This document shows, one piece after another, positions 24,532 through 33,507 of a stretch of 64,000 nucleotides of DNA. Origin of the DNA: Pseudomonadota bacterium (GTDB taxonomy: Bacteria; Myxococcota_A; UBA796; CAJQPC01); the NCBI GenBank assembly GCA_024228935.1, contig JAAESX010000059.1, forward strand, positions 1-64,000. Direction: 5' to 3'. A program made the position numbers and the translations under genes. Each line of letters starts with the position of its first letter. Position 1 is the first letter of the stretch. Below the pieces are notes generated by a model. That model had not been told where the DNA came from. It saw nothing but the letters and a program-made list of their open reading frames with translations, and searched no databases.

Positions 24532-26370
24532 CTACTTCTTCTTCTTCTTGCCCTTCTTGTCGTCCTTCTTCTCGCCGCGCACGACCGACCGCATGTTCTT
24601 CGCGAGAATCTTCTTGCGAAGGCGGACCGAGCTCGGCGTGACCTCGATGAGCTCGTCGTCGGCGATGTACTCCAGCGCCTTGTCGAGGTTCATCGGGATC
24701 GGCGGCGCCAGCACCAGCTTCTCGTCGGCGCCGGAGCTCCGGAAGTTGGTCAGCTGCTTGGACTTCGTGGCGTCGACGTTGATGTCGTTCTCGCGAGCGT
24801 TCTCGCCGACGATCATGCCCTCGTAGACCTCGACCTGGATGCCCATGAAGAGCTTGCCGCGGGGCTGCAGGTGGTACAGCGCGTACGCCGTCGTGACACC
24901 GGTCCGGTCGGCGATGAGCGAGCCGTTGACGCGCTGCGGGATGTACCCGGCGAAGGCGTCCCAGCCGTCGAACAGGGTGTTCAGGATGCCCTGACCGCGG
25001 GTGTCGTTGAGGAACTCGCCGCGGAAGCCGATCAGGCCGCGAGCCGGAATGCGGTACTCGACGCGAACGCGGCCACCGCCGGCGATCTTCATCTCGTTCA
25101 TCCGGCCCTTCCGGAGCGACATCTTCTCGGAGACGACACCCATGAACTCCTCGGGGAAGTCGAGCTGGGCGCGCTCGAAGGGCTCGTGCTTGCTGCCGTC
25201 CTCCTGCGGGATCATCCGCACCTCGGGCTTGCCGATGGACAGCTCGAAGCCCTCGCGACGCATCTGCTCGATGAGGATGGCCAGCTGGAGCTCGCCGCGG
25301 CCGTAGACCTTGTAGGCGTCCTCGCCCTCGACCTGCTCGAGCTTGAGCGCCACGTTGTGCAGGAGCTCCTTGTCCAGGCGCTCCTTGATCTGGCGGGCGG
25401 TGACCTTCTTGCCCTCGCGGCCCGAGAACGGGCTGTTGCAGGCGCGGAAGGTCATGCCGATGGTCGGCTCGTCGATCCGGATGCGCGGCAGCGGCTGGGG
25501 GTTCTCGATCTCGGTCAGCGTGTCGCCGATGTTCAGGTCGGAGACGCCCGCGATGGCGACCAGGTCGCCGGCGAAGGCCTCGTCGGTCTCGACGCGGCGC
25601 AGGCCCTGGTAGGTGAAGAGCTCCTTCACCTTGATCTTCTTGTCGGCGTCCTCGCCGCACAGCAGCAGGTCCTGACGGCGCGAGATGGTGCCGGACTGGA
25701 TGCGGCCGATGGCCAGGCGACCGACGTAGGTGTCGTAGTCGAGCTGGGTGACGAGCATCTGGACCGGGCCCGTAGAGTCCTTGGCGCCCTCGGGCACCTT
25801 GTCGAGCAGCATGCGGAAGAGCGGGGCGAAGTCGGTGCCCAGCTCGTTCGGCTCGTCCGTGCACCAACCGTCCTTGGCGCAGGCGTAGACGATGGGGAAC
25901 TCGATCTGCTCGTCGCTGGCGTCGAGGTCGATGAACAGGTCGTAGACCTCGTCGACCACCTCCTCGATGCGCGCGTCGGGCCGGTCGACCTTGTTGATGC
26001 AGACCATGACCTCGAGGCCGGCGTCCAGCGCCTTGCGCAGCACGAAGCGGGTCTGGGGGAGCGGACCCTCCGAGGCATCGACGAGCAGCAGCGCGGCGTC
26101 GACCATCTTCATGACGCGCTCGACCTCGCCGCCGAAGTCAGCGTGGCCGGGGGTGTCGACGATGTTGATCTTCACGTCGCCGACCTGGACGGCCGTGTTC
26201 TTGGAGAGGATGGTGATCCCGCGCTCGCGCTCCAGATCGCCGGAGTCCATGACGCGGTCGACCCGCTCCTCATGGTCCCCGAACGTTCCGGCCTGGTGCA
26301 GGAGACCGTCGACGAGCGTGGTCTTGCCATGGTCGACGTGGGCGATGATGGCGACGTTTCGGAGCTTCAC
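24532..26370 (-). CDS. typA: Translational GTPase TypA/BipA
   Basis: A 612-residue ribosome-associated GTPase of the EF-G family, involved in 50S assembly and stress adaptation. G1 AHVDHGKTT (10-18), switch '[12 protein letters not shown]', G3 [15 protein letters not shown]4 NKVDRPDAR. The BipA-specific C-terminal domain is present ([32 protein letters not shown]) with a Lys-rich tail ending KKGKKKKK. I start at GTG 26370 ([18 protein letters not shown]); the ORF runs 28 codons further but with non-conserved sequence. Convergent with the sulfatase. Confidence 0.95.
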   Translation of the reverse strand: MKLRNVAIIAHVDHGKTTLVDGLLHQAGTFGDHEERVDRVMDSGDLERERGITILSKNTAVQVGDVKINIVDTPGHADFGGEVERVMKMVDAALLLVDASEGPLPQTRFVLRKALDAGLEVMVCINKVDRPDARIEEVVDEVYDLFIDLDASDEQIEFPIVYACAKDGWCTDEPNELGTDFAPLFRMLLDKVPEGAKDSTGPVQMLVTQLDYDTYVGRLAIGRIQSGTISRRQDLLLCGEDADKKIKVKELFTYQGLRRVETDEAFAGDLVAIAGVSDLNIGDTLTEIENPQPLPRIRIDEPTIGMTFRACNSPFSGREGKKVTARQIKERLDKELLHNVALKLEQVEGEDAYKVYGRGELQLAILIEQMRREGFELSIGKPEVRMIPQEDGSKHEPFERAQLDFPEEFMGVVSEKMSLRKGRMNEMKIAGGGRVRVEYRIPARGLIGFRGEFLNDTRGQGILNTLFDGWDAFAGYIPQRVNGSLIADRTGVTTAYALYHLQPRGKLFMGIQVEVYEGMIVGENARENDINVDATKSKQLTNFRSSGADEKLVLAPPIPMNLDKALEYIADDELIEVTPSSVRLRKKILAKNMRSVVRGEKKDDKKGKKKKK

Positions 26371-26504
26371 TTGGCGGCCTGGTCTTGAGATCCGCGGCGT
26401 GTCACACGGGGTGGGCTCGCTGGCAAATGTGACGGGATGCGACAACCGGGCCAATCGGGTGTCTTTCGCTCTCCACGCTCCCTACCTTGGGGTGGGAGGT
26501 GCCC

Positions 26505-27897
26505 ATGGACCACGGCACGATCGAGCTCGAGAACAACCGCGCAGACCTGACCTTCGACGGGTGCTGCTCCAAGATCCAGGCCCTGTGTTCGGGCGAGGCG
26601 CTGGACAGGTTCCTCGCCCGCCAGCAGACTCCGAACACGATGGAGGACTGGGCTCGTGACGCCTCCGAGCACCGCGTCGTCCCATTCCTCGGGACCTCCG
26701 AAGGGTTCTCGCAGGGCGTCCGCGTCCTGATCGGTGAACGCGGCGTCCAGGAACGCGACCACGTGATCTGGGAGCTCGACGCATGGCTGGACCTGTCGGA
26801 TGGCGAGCTGGCCCTCGTGGCCGCGCCGCAGTGGATCTGGGGCCCTGAGGCCGACCCGTCCGAGACGGAGATCGGATGGAAGCGGTTTCGCGTCCCCCGG
26901 GTCGGTACCGGGTTCGCGTCGCGCAGACCGTGTTCTCGGACGAGGGGACATGGAACCTGGCCGCTCGGCTTGCGGGGGCCGAGCCGGAGCCCAGCGACAT
27001 CACGCCGCTGAAGATGTTCGCCCGCAAGGCACTCGGCATCGGACTCGGCGGCTGGGAGCTGGGCGACATGACACCGCTGGTTCGCTGGTGGGATGCGACG
27101 CGGCCGGGCGAGCCCTACCCGCCTCTGCGCGGCGAGGAGGCCGAGCTGGACGCCGAGCCCGACCGCAGCTTCCCGGAGTGCGACTACGGGCACCACTTCG
27201 TCCAGCTCCTGATCCACCTCGAGCCGTGCGAGGAGCCGGTCCCCGTTTCCGAACTCGAACACGGCTGGTACCTGCCCTACGCGCCCGTCACCCCGGCGAG
27301 GGCGCCCGACTTCGACCTGCCGCTGGCGTGCGCGCCCGAGTGGGTGGTCCGCCCCGAGCCGATGAGCACGGAGGTCGACGAGGTCGACGAGGTCGACGAG
27401 GTCGACGAGGTCGACTGGAGCTGCTGCTCGAAGGCGGCTCGGGGAAGCTGCGGCGCAGCGACGTCGCGTCCGTGATCGATGTCTCGGAGCTCGACGGCGT
27501 GGCGGCCGGCATGGCCCACCTCGGCGACGTCGTCCACGAGGCGTACGAAGCCGCGGTCATCCGGTCGTACGCGGCCGACGGCTTCCTGGCCAGCTGGCTC
27601 GGCGACGCCGATGGAGACGGCTCCTGGGAGTTCATCTCTCGCACCGCCGATGGGTGGATCCTGACCACGTCCATGTTCGCGGCAACCGCCAAGAAGACCA
27701 CCGAGATGGAGGTGCTGGCGTTCGAGGGGCCCGGTCCCGTGCTGGCTCGGCACCGCGAGCGGATCGCCGGGCGAGCGCTGGAGCCGGTTCCCTCGACGCT
27801 GGTGGGCGCAGCCCGGTGGATGGACGACTACCTGCAGCTCGACGATGCGAGGCAGCCAGGGCTACTTCGCGCTCTCCTCGGGCGGCTCTTCGCCTAG
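26505..27897 (+). pseudogene. Gene of unknown function broken by two single-base frameshifts
   Basis: It begins at ATG 26505 ([17 protein letters not shown]) behind GGAGGTGCCC, with a -10-like TACCTT further up. The frame is good to about 26890 (GWKRFRVP), then continues one frame over as PGRYRVRVAQTVFSDEG; restoring one C in the CCCCC run rejoins them. The second part ends in a repeated EVD tract (27371-27415), after which coding sense moves again to LELLLEGGSGKLRRSDV ... LLRALLGRLFA (stop 27897); restoring one C at GAC/CTG rejoins it. The reconstructed protein has about 463 residues. The first half resembles ComJ/immunity-like proteins only weakly. No function is assigned. The 3' end overlaps the convergent deacetylase by 36 bp. 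Confidence 0.55.
27371..27415 (+). repeat. Five perfect copies of the 9-mer GAGGTCGAC
   Basis: A perfect tandem microsatellite encoding Glu-Val-Asp repeats. Unit length is a multiple of three, so copy-number change would lengthen the protein without shifting frame. The frame break lies just after the last copy. Confidence 0.9.
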
Positions 27898-28731
27898 CGC
27901 CGCCTCCAAGCGCTTCCACTCCGCCGTCTCCCACGCCATCGTCACGGGCTGCCCGGAGACCCGGTCGAGCCAGCTGACGCCTGCCTTTCCTGCGTACTGG
28001 TCGTCCAGCGCGTAGACGGGGTCGGACAGCGCCTCCTCGAGCGTGATGAACACCGCGCCGGAGTTCTCGAGCGCCGTCAGCGCGGCATCGAGGTGGTCGG
28101 CGTTCAGCGTGTTCGCGTGCAGCAGCAGCACGTGCTTCACGTCCCGGCCCTGGCTCTTGAACGCCTCGTCCCGGAAGTGCATCGACGCGGCGACCAGGTG
28201 CCCCGGGTACAGCGCCGCGGCGTTCTCGTTGGACTTGGCGTACTCGCTCGCGAGCATCCACTCGTGGTTGTCGATGGTCACCGGGGCGATGGTCAGCCCG
28301 CTCGACTCCAGGTCCCGCCGCACCGCATCGCGCGTCTCGACGTCGTTGCCACGCCGCAGGTAGGGGTACCGGAAGTACCGCAGCTCGCCGCGCTCGCGCA
28401 GCTCGGCCGAGCACGCGTGTGCGCCCTCGAGCCAGGTCTCCATCGGCACCCTCTTCAGGTCGTCGTGCCGGGACTGGTGGTTGCCGAGCTCGACCCCACC
28501 CTGCTCCCAGAGCGCGAGCACCTCGGGCCAGGCCGCCTCGCAGTTCACGAAGGCCACCGCCGGCGCCTGGTGCTTCTCCAGCGCCGCCAGGATCCGCTTC
28601 GTCGCGGGCGCCACGCCCTCGTCCGGCTTGCCCGCGTTCCAGGGGATGTCGTCGATCGTGATCGCCACCTTCCAGGGCGGCGCCGCCTCGCTCGGAGGGG
28701 TCGTGAGGCAGCTCAGGAGCGTCAGGATCAA
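27862..28731 (-). CDS. Lipoprotein polysaccharide deacetylase (NodB-like)
   Basis: I start at TTG 28731, giving 289 residues that begin MILTLLSC (Cys8). The TTG overlaps the TGA of the upstream gene by TTGA. VAITIDDIPW is the NodB first motif with the metal/catalytic Asp pair. ELGNHQSRHDDL is the HxxxH-type second motif, and YFRYPYLRRGND the third. LLLHANTLNADHLDAAL matches the later motif. The enzyme would remove acetyl groups from an envelope polysaccharide. Residues upstream of the TTG in the open frame are antisense-like and rejected. Last gene of a three-gene operon. Confidence 0.85.
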   Translation of the reverse strand: MILTLLSCLTTPPSEAAPPWKVAITIDDIPWNAGKPDEGVAPATKRILAALEKHQAPAVAFVNCEAAWPEVLALWEQGGVELGNHQSRHDDLKRVPMETWLEGAHACSAELRERGELRYFRYPYLRRGNDVETRDAVRRDLESSGLTIAPVTIDNHEWMLASEYAKSNENAAALYPGHLVAASMHFRDEAFKSQGRDVKHVLLLHANTLNADHLDAALTALENSGAVFITLEEALSDPVYALDDQYAGKAGVSWLDRVSGQPVTMAWETAEWKRLEAALGEEPPEESAK

Positions 28732-29267
28732 AACGCCACCCGGCCGCGCAGGCCCACCTCGCCCCCCGACCAGAACGTGCCGACGGGTCCTGTGTTCGAC
28801 GCCGTGTGCGCGGTGGTGCCGAACTCGACGCCGAAGGGTCCCTCGCTCTGCTGCCAGCCGAAGCGCGCGCCGAACGCGAAGCCGGGTCGCGTGTAGACGA
28901 GGAAGCTGTCCGAGGGCCGGAAGCGCAGGCCCGAGGCGCCCAGGTCCAGGCCGGCGAAGAAGCCGGGCCCGAACGAGAGATCGCCGAACGCCCCCACGTG
29001 GCCACCGCCCAGCATCACGTTCCCCGCCGGAACCTCGACCCCGTCCCGGAGGTCCGCCGGGCTGGGGGTCCACCAGGCCGAGCTCGCCAGGCCCAGGGTC
29101 CACCGCTCGAGCTCGACGCCTGCGCTGACCCGAGCCGAGGGGCCCCAGCCACGGATCTGATGAACGCCCGACCAGTTCGGCGGGTTGGTCGTGGTCGGCA
29201 CCTCGGAGCCGGTCGCACCGAAGCTGCCGCCGAGGGCCAACGCCACGACGAACGAGGTCCCGCTCAC
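28728..29267 (-). CDS. Predicted outer-membrane beta-barrel protein
   Basis: I start at GTG 29267, overlapping the upstream TGA by GTGA, giving 179 residues. SGTSFVVALALGGSFG is a plausible signal peptide. The remainder alternates hydrophobic and Gly/aromatic residues (GVELERWTLGLASSAWW, FGDLSFGPGFFAGLDLG, GARFGWQQSEGPFG) and ends in RGRVAF, a C-terminal Phe typical of barrels inserted by BamA. It sits between an HD-GYP protein and a deacetylase with coupled start/stop codons, so their products probably act together on envelope material. Confidence 0.65.
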   Translation of the reverse strand: MSGTSFVVALALGGSFGATGSEVPTTTNPPNWSGVHQIRGWGPSARVSAGVELERWTLGLASSAWWTPSPADLRDGVEVPAGNVMLGGGHVGAFGDLSFGPGFFAGLDLGASGLRFRPSDSFLVYTRPGFAFGARFGWQQSEGPFGVEFGTTAHTASNTGPVGTFWSGGEVGLRGRVAF

Positions 29268-31099
29268 CGCGGCGTGATCACTCCGACCCAGAGCTTCCGC
29301 GCGAAGAACAGGTCGACGGCGTCGCTCTCGACGCGGTTCTGGTCGGCCTCCTCGCGCAGGATGGCGTGGGCGCGCTCGATGGTCATCGAAGACTTGTACG
29401 GCCGGTCGCCGGCGGTCAGGGCGTCGAAGATGTCGCAGATCGCCATCATCCGGGCGCCGTACGGGATCTCGTTCCGGTGCAGCCCGAGCGGGTAGCCCGT
29501 GCCATCGAGCTTCTCGTGGTGGGCGTGCGCCAGCTCCGGCACGTTCTTCAGGTGCCGCGTCCAGGGGATGATCTTCAGGAAGTTGTACGTGTGGACGACG
29601 TGCTGCTCGATCGCCCGCCGCTCGTCCTCGTCGAGCGAGCCGCGCGGGATGCACAGACGGGTGATGTCCCGACCCGTGAGCACCGGCTCCTCGAGCGACT
29701 CGATGTACCAGCGGTCGGCGATCTCCATCAGTGACTCGACGTCCGGATCGCAGAAGCGGAACCCCGGCTTGTTCATCCGTCGGATGTGCAGCAGGTCGTC
29801 GTCGAGCTGGGTGATCCTCTCGGTCAGGATGTCGGCGCCGTTCTGCCGGCGCAGCACCTCGAGGCGCGCCTGCATCGCGGCCAGCTTGAAGCGCCCCTCG
29901 ATGCGGTCGAGCTCGTACGGGTAGAGCTTGTCGGCCTTGAGCAGGACCTGCTCGGGCACGCCGACCTTGCCGAAGTCGTGCAGAACGCTCGCGTAGTGGA
30001 GCTCCTCGAGCTCGTTCGCCGAGAACCGGATCTCGCGGAACGGCTTGTCGGCGCTGTCCGAGGCCGCCTGGGCGAGCGAGGTGGTGAGGCGAGCGACCCG
30101 GTGGCTGTGACCTGCGGTGCTCGGATCTCGAGCTTCGATCACGGTCACCGCGGCGGTGACGAAGCTGTCGAACAGGTTTCGGATGTCCGAGTACAGGCGA
30201 TGGTTCTCCATCGCCACCGCGGCCTGCGAGGCGATGGAGCGGGCCAGCGCCGCGTCCCGATCGGTGAACGGGAGCACGCGGTCGAAGCTCGCCAACGGGA
30301 TGCCCGGGACCGTCTTCCGGTTGTAGGTCGCCAGAACGCCGATGACAGCGCCGTCGCGGTCCAGCATCGGGACCAGCAGCGCTGAGCGCGTCTGGTACCC
30401 CAGCGCCTTGTCGTTCTTCTGGTTCGGTCGGTACGGCGCGCTGGCCGGCACCTCGTCCAGGCTGTCGATCTTGAGCAGCTGGCCGCGGTTCGCGACGTAC
30501 CCGGCCAGCGAGTTGTCCGAGATCGGCAGGTGCTCGCGGCCCGGCTTGAAGTCGACCGTGTCGTTCTGGGCCGCGGCGAAGATGAGCCGGTCGCCGTCCT
30601 TCAGGTAGATGCTGCCGCCATCGGCGCGCAGGGCCCGGCGCGCGTGCGTCAGGATCCGCTGCAGCAGCTCGTTGCTGTCCGTGATGGCCGAGAGCGCGAA
30701 CCCGATCTCGTTGAGGATCTGGACGGTCTCCCGCTCCTCCTGCATCGCGCTGCGCAGCCGCTCGATCTCGACCAGGTTCCGCAGCGCCCGCGAGACCCGC
30801 AGGTCCACCTCGTCGGGGCGGACGATGTCGTAGCAGTCCAGGTCGTTGCGGGAGCTGATGGCGATGACGCGCCTCCCCAGGCGCTGGGCGACCATCACGC
30901 GGGTCAGATCGACCACCAGGATGCGGCCCGCGACGTCCGCCGGCGAGGCCAGATCGACCGGCACGAACGCCGCTCCGGCCCGCATGGCCGCGCTCTTCAC
31001 GATGGGCGCGAACGGGCTGGTCGCCGGGACCATCGCGACCTCGACCCGTGGGCCATCGGCCACGGTCAGGTTGTGGATGGTTGAACCGCTGTCCGACAC
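29264..31099 (-). CDS. GAF/HD-GYP cyclic-di-GMP phosphodiesterase
   Basis: A 611-residue cytosolic signalling protein. Residues 1-115 resemble a receiver but lack clear acidic residues. A GAF domain follows (about 125-300). The HD-GYP domain begins at GHSHRVARL (330-338), with the metal pair in VLHDFGKVG (H374, D375), and ends with AHHEKLDGTGYP (HH 527-528, GYP 535-537). It is therefore intact and should linearise c-di-GMP. About 100 residues are inserted between the two HD-GYP motifs, longer than usual. GTG 31099 lies 7 nt from its -10 box. First gene of an operon with a barrel protein and a deacetylase. Confidence 0.88.
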   Translation of the reverse strand: MSDSGSTIHNLTVADGPRVEVAMVPATSPFAPIVKSAAMRAGAAFVPVDLASPADVAGRILVVDLTRVMVAQRLGRRVIAISSRNDLDCYDIVRPDEVDLRVSRALRNLVEIERLRSAMQEERETVQILNEIGFALSAITDSNELLQRILTHARRALRADGGSIYLKDGDRLIFAAAQNDTVDFKPGREHLPISDNSLAGYVANRGQLLKIDSLDEVPASAPYRPNQKNDKALGYQTRSALLVPMLDRDGAVIGVLATYNRKTVPGIPLASFDRVLPFTDRDAALARSIASQAAVAMENHRLYSDIRNLFDSFVTAAVTVIEARDPSTAGHSHRVARLTTSLAQAASDSADKPFREIRFSANELEELHYASVLHDFGKVGVPEQVLLKADKLYPYELDRIEGRFKLAAMQARLEVLRRQNGADILTERITQLDDDLLHIRRMNKPGFRFCDPDVESLMEIADRWYIESLEEPVLTGRDITRLCIPRGSLDEDERRAIEQHVVHTYNFLKIIPWTRHLKNVPELAHAHHEKLDGTGYPLGLHRNEIPYGARMMAICDIFDALTAGDRPYKSSMTIERAHAILREEADQNRVESDAVDLFFARKLWVGVITPR

Positions 31100-31106
31100 C
31101 GGCAGA

Positions 31107-31112
31107 AGGGTA
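31107..31112 (-). promoter_or_regulatory. -10 element of a leaderless promoter
   Basis: TACCCT on the minus strand (context GGTACCCT) ends 7 nt before GTG 31099. Confidence 0.5.
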
Positions 31113-31183
31113 CCGCGACGGTCCTGCGACGGGGTGGGGAAGCGGTGGCATAGCGGTTAGCTCGCGCACCTTGGGAGGTTCGA

Positions 31184-32335
31184 ATGAAGAAGCGAATCGT
31201 GATCGCCGGCGCGGGTGGCATCGGACGGGCTGTCGGCCTGCTCTTGCGGGAGATCGGAGACATCGACGTCGAACTCGTGCTGGGAGACGCCTACGCGGAC
31301 CAGCTCGACAGCGCCGCCTCGTTCATCGCGGACGGAAACGACGGCAAGGGCTCGGTCGAGACCGTGCTCATCCCACGCGATGGCACCACGCCCGAGCTCG
31401 CCTCGGCCCTGGCCAGCGCGGACCTCGTCCTGGACTGCCTCCCCGGCGGCCAGGCCCCTCGCGTGGCGCGCTGGGCGCTGGACAGCGGCGCCCACTACGC
31501 CAACCTGACCGAGTACGTCGCCGAGACAAACAAGATCATGGAGATGGCTCGCGGCGCCGAGACCGGCTTCGCGCTCCAGTGCGGCCTCGCCCCCGGCATG
31601 GTCAACGTCCTGGGCAACGCGCTCTACCAGCAGTTCGCGGACCGCTACGACGTCGAGCAGATCGACATCCTGAAGATGCGGGTCGGCGCGCTCACGCGGA
31701 ACGCCGAGTCCCCCCACTTCTACGGCTTCACCTGGAGCCCCATCGGCGTGGCCACCGAGTACGTCAAGGACGCCGTCGTCGTGCGCGACTGGAACCAGAC
31801 GCACGTCGACTCGCTCGAGGAGATCCAGACCCTCCTCATCGACGGGGTCCCCTACGAGGAGGCCACCACCAGTGGCGGCGCGGCGGACATGCCCGAGGCC
31901 CTGTCCGGCAAGGCCCGCCACCTGGACTACAAGACGCTCCGCTACCCGGGTCACTGGTCCTGGGTCCGCAAGCAGCTCGAGGCGATCGGCGAGGTGCCCG
32001 ACCGCGTCCAGCAGCTCCAGGACCGCATGCTCAGCGCGATCCCCCAGATGGAGGACGACGTCGTCGTCATCTACGCCGCCGCCGAGGGCCGCACGCCGTC
32101 CGGTCGCCGCCGGCTCGACGCTGCCTACAAGGTCTTCCCGGAGACCTTCGGCGGTCGCCGCCTGCGCGCGATCCAGAGCACGACCGCCGCCGGCCTGGCC
32201 GAGTGTGCGTACGTCCTGCTGAGCGGAAAGCACAAGGGACCGCTGCTGCAGAGCGAGCTCGACACCCAGGCCTACCTGAACGGTCCGTTCGTCTCAGCCG
32301 TGTACAAGCAGCCCCTGTCCGAGAACGCGGGGTAG
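31184..32335 (+). CDS. Saccharopine dehydrogenase-like oxidoreductase
   Basis: A 383-residue protein with an N-terminal Rossmann fold: IVIAGAGGIGRAVGLLL (GxGxxG at 8-13), then LVLGDAY for cofactor ribose recognition. The C-terminal catalytic part (QCGLAPGMVNVLGNAL, PHFYGFTWSPIG) matches the saccharopine dehydrogenase/carboxynorspermidine-type family, which handles amino-acid-like imines. The exact substrate is unknown. GGGAGG seven bases before the ATG gives a normal ribosome site. The SDR gene follows after 26 bp and the two are probably an operon, although a -10-like TAGATT overlaps this gene's stop. Confidence 0.8.
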   Translation: MKKRIVIAGAGGIGRAVGLLLREIGDIDVELVLGDAYADQLDSAASFIADGNDGKGSVETVLIPRDGTTPELASALASADLVLDCLPGGQAPRVARWALDSGAHYANLTEYVAETNKIMEMARGAETGFALQCGLAPGMVNVLGNALYQQFADRYDVEQIDILKMRVGALTRNAESPHFYGFTWSPIGVATEYVKDAVVVRDWNQTHVDSLEEIQTLLIDGVPYEEATTSGGAADMPEALSGKARHLDYKTLRYPGHWSWVRKQLEAIGEVPDRVQQLQDRMLSAIPQMEDDVVVIYAAAEGRTPSGRRRLDAAYKVFPETFGGRRLRAIQSTTAAGLAECAYVLLSGKHKGPLLQSELDTQAYLNGPFVSAVYKQPLSENAG

Positions 32336-32361
32336 ATTCCACCTCCGTCCACGGAGGTCCC

Positions 32362-33081
32362 ATGTCCCGAATGACCGACAAGGTCGTCTGCATCACCGGC
32401 GCAGGCCGCGGCCTGGGGGCTGCGCTCGCGCGGGCCTTCGACGCCGAGGGAGCCCGGCTCTCCCTGGCCGCCCGGACCGCCCCCGAGATCGATGATCTGG
32501 CGGGCGAGATGCGCGACGCGATCAGCGTCCAGACCGACGTCCGCTCCCCCCGCGAGATCGCCGCGCTGGTCGAGGCCACGGTCGGCGAGTTCGGCCGGCT
32601 CGACGTGATGATCAACAACGCCGGGCTGGCCATCTACGGCCCGGTCGGCAGCTACACAGCCGATGAGATCGACCTCATCATCGACACGAACGTCAAGGGC
32701 GTGATCTACGGCTCGCAGGCCGCGTTCGAGGTCATGAAGAGCCAGCGCGCGGGCTTCATCGTGAACATCGGCAGTGTCGCCGGGAAGATGCACCTGCCCA
32801 ACGAGTCGGTCTACGCGGCCAGCAAGTGGGCCGTCAGCGGCTACACCGGCACCCTGTGGCTCGAGGCCCGGAAGCACGGCGTGCGCGTCTGCAACGTCTG
32901 CCCCGGCGGCATCGCGACCCCGTTCTGGTCCGCCCAGGAGTTCCTGCCGTTCCCAGACAAGTTCGACCCCCAGCGGGACTTCATGAAGCCCGAGGAGGTC
33001 GCCCAGAGCGTGGTCGACCTGGTGGCCACCACCAAAGGCTACTGCGTGTCCGAGGTCGTCATGCAGCCGGTCCTGTTCTAG
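32362..33081 (+). CDS. Short-chain dehydrogenase/reductase
   Basis: A 239-residue classical SDR. TGAGRGLG (12-19) binds NAD(P), NNAG is at 85-88, and the catalytic set is Ser138, Tyr151 and Lys155 in YAASK. PGGIATPFW completes the pattern. The substrate is unknown. GGAGG sits eight bases before the ATG. It is followed after 2 bp by the DUF6165 gene, so the three genes 31184-33455 look like one unit. Confidence 0.88.
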   Translation: MSRMTDKVVCITGAGRGLGAALARAFDAEGARLSLAARTAPEIDDLAGEMRDAISVQTDVRSPREIAALVEATVGEFGRLDVMINNAGLAIYGPVGSYTADEIDLIIDTNVKGVIYGSQAAFEVMKSQRAGFIVNIGSVAGKMHLPNESVYAASKWAVSGYTGTLWLEARKHGVRVCNVCPGGIATPFWSAQEFLPFPDKFDPQRDFMKPEEVAQSVVDLVATTKGYCVSEVVMQPVLF

Positions 33082-33083
33082 CG

Positions 33084-33455
33084 GTGGATGTTCCGCTGCC
33101 GCTGGGCGACGTGGTCGACAAGATCACCATCCTGCGGATCAAGACGAAGAAGATCGCCGACGTCCGGAAGGTGATCCTTGCGCGCCGCGAGCTCGCTGCG
33201 CTGGAGGCGCGCTGGGCGAGATCCGGTCACCCTCGCGTGCCCGAGGAGGCCGAGCTCGAGGGCGTGAACGCCATGCTGTGGGACGTCGAGGATCGGCTCC
33301 GCCGCTGCGAGGCCGCCCGGGAGTTCGGTGAGGAGTTCGTCGAGCTGGCGCGCAGCGTCTACCGCCTGAACGACCGGCGAGCGGCCCTGAAGCGCTCGAT
33401 CAACGAGCGGCTCGGCAGCGACCTGATCGAGGTGAAGGAGTACGTCGAGTACTGA
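33084..33455 (+). CDS. DUF6165 family protein
   Basis: A 123-residue protein from GTG 33084. The opening VPLPLGDVVDKITILRIKTKKI is the diagnostic N-terminus of the family. The rest is charged and helical (ALEARWARSG, RRAALKRSINERLGSDLIEVKEYVEY). Family members often sit near glycan or methyltransferase genes but have no proven role. Here it follows an SDR by 2 bp. Confidence 0.75.
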   Translation: MDVPLPLGDVVDKITILRIKTKKIADVRKVILARRELAALEARWARSGHPRVPEEAELEGVNAMLWDVEDRLRRCEAAREFGEEFVELARSVYRLNDRRAALKRSINERLGSDLIEVKEYVEY

Positions 33456-33495
33456 CTCGTGACGCACGGCGGACAAGACCCCGAGTTGCTCCGGG

Positions 33496-33501
33496 TAGGT
33501 T
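33496..33501 (+). promoter_or_regulatory. -10 element of a leaderless promoter
   Basis: TAGGTT (context GGGTAGGTT) ends 6 nt before ATG 33508; its TAG is in frame and fixes the start. Confidence 0.55.
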
Positions 33502-33507
33502 CTCCCC

